Source: Chloroflexota bacterium
GTDB taxonomy: Bacteria; Chloroflexota; Limnocylindria; Limnocylindrales; CSP1-4
Direction of reading: 5' to 3'
DNA length: 14,173 bases
NCBI GenBank assembly: GCA_021812735.1
Contig: JAKAMV010000153.1
Coordinates: forward strand, 1 to 14,173
Shown here: positions 14,085 to 14,173 of the stretch, in pieces
Numbering within the stretch: the stretch's first letter is position 1
Layout of the letters: every line of letters begins with the position of its first letter
The notes under the pieces: model-generated
Told to the model about the DNA's origin: nothing
Databases searched by the model: none
Seen by the model: only the letters and a program-made list of their open reading frames with translations
Position numbers and translations under genes: made by a program

Positions 14085-14173
14085 GTGACGATGGCCCGCC
14101 ACCTAATGGTGGACTTCAACCAGATGAAGGCGTTCGTCAGGGACCCGCTCGTGCTCGACGTCGGTGACCCGAA
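14085..14173 (+). CDS. N-terminal fragment of a gene leaving the window (possibly a class III aminotransferase)
   Basis: The frame from GTG 14085 stays open to the window edge and encodes 29 residues, including MARHLMVDFNQMKAFVRDP followed by LVLDVGDP. GAGGG at 14074-14078 sits 6 bases before the GTG, which favours it over the in-frame ATG at 14091. A promoter and an operator-like site precede it, so it is a real gene start. The opening resembles the lead-in of class III (pyridoxal phosphate) aminotransferases, where a DPLV segment precedes a cofactor-domain strand, but too little is visible to be sure. It is divergent from the GntR gene and probably under its control. Confidence 0.6.
   Translation, partial: MTMARHLMVDFNQMKAFVRDPLVLDVGDP

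Overview
The window comes from a high-GC bacterium with GTG-rich starts, twin-arginine-type lipoprotein export and an ECF42-class sigma factor. A soil-type Chloroflexota or an actinomycete would fit. This is inference from style, not a taxonomic marker; there is no rRNA or tRNA.

Left block (1-2259, + strand): a SnoaL-like protein cut by the window edge, a small DGPF/YCII-domain protein, and an ECF42-type RNA polymerase sigma factor with a long C-terminal extension. A near-ideal ECF42 promoter (TGTCGA-N17-CGTC) precedes the DGPF gene, so the pair is probably autoregulated. The sigma gene has no ATG, GTG or TTG start at the expected place; a CTG overlapping the DGPF stop is the best candidate.

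Centre left (2309-5622, - strand): an operon read right to left, with a split transketolase (N-terminal then C-terminal subunit, TGATG junction), a small cupin and a GarR/GlxR-type tartronate semialdehyde reductase. Next to it lies a zinc-ribbon pentapeptide-repeat protein (5721-6326, - strand) and a short IS481-type transposase remnant (6433-6549).

Centre right (6674-13118, + strand): a probable carbohydrate uptake and oxidation operon. It holds a Tat/lipobox substrate-binding lipoprotein, an SDR dehydrogenase, a neutral-ceramidase-superfamily protein lacking the usual serine, two CUT1-type permeases and an SMP-30/gluconolactonase-like protein. A perfect 16-bp hairpin sits right after the binding-protein gene. 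No ABC ATPase is present. A GntR/FCD regulator follows on the - strand (13133-13882), and a new + strand gene begins at 14085 and leaves the window.

The most interesting signal is a shared motif, GAT-A-N-T-Y-G-ATC, found at four places: the transketolase promoter, over the -10 of the binding-protein promoter, upstream of the GntR gene, and just after the predicted start point of the rightmost gene. It probably defines a local regulon controlled by the GntR protein. Together the genes look like an import, oxidation, lactone hydrolysis and transketolase/tartronate-semialdehyde route for an unidentified sugar or sugar acid.
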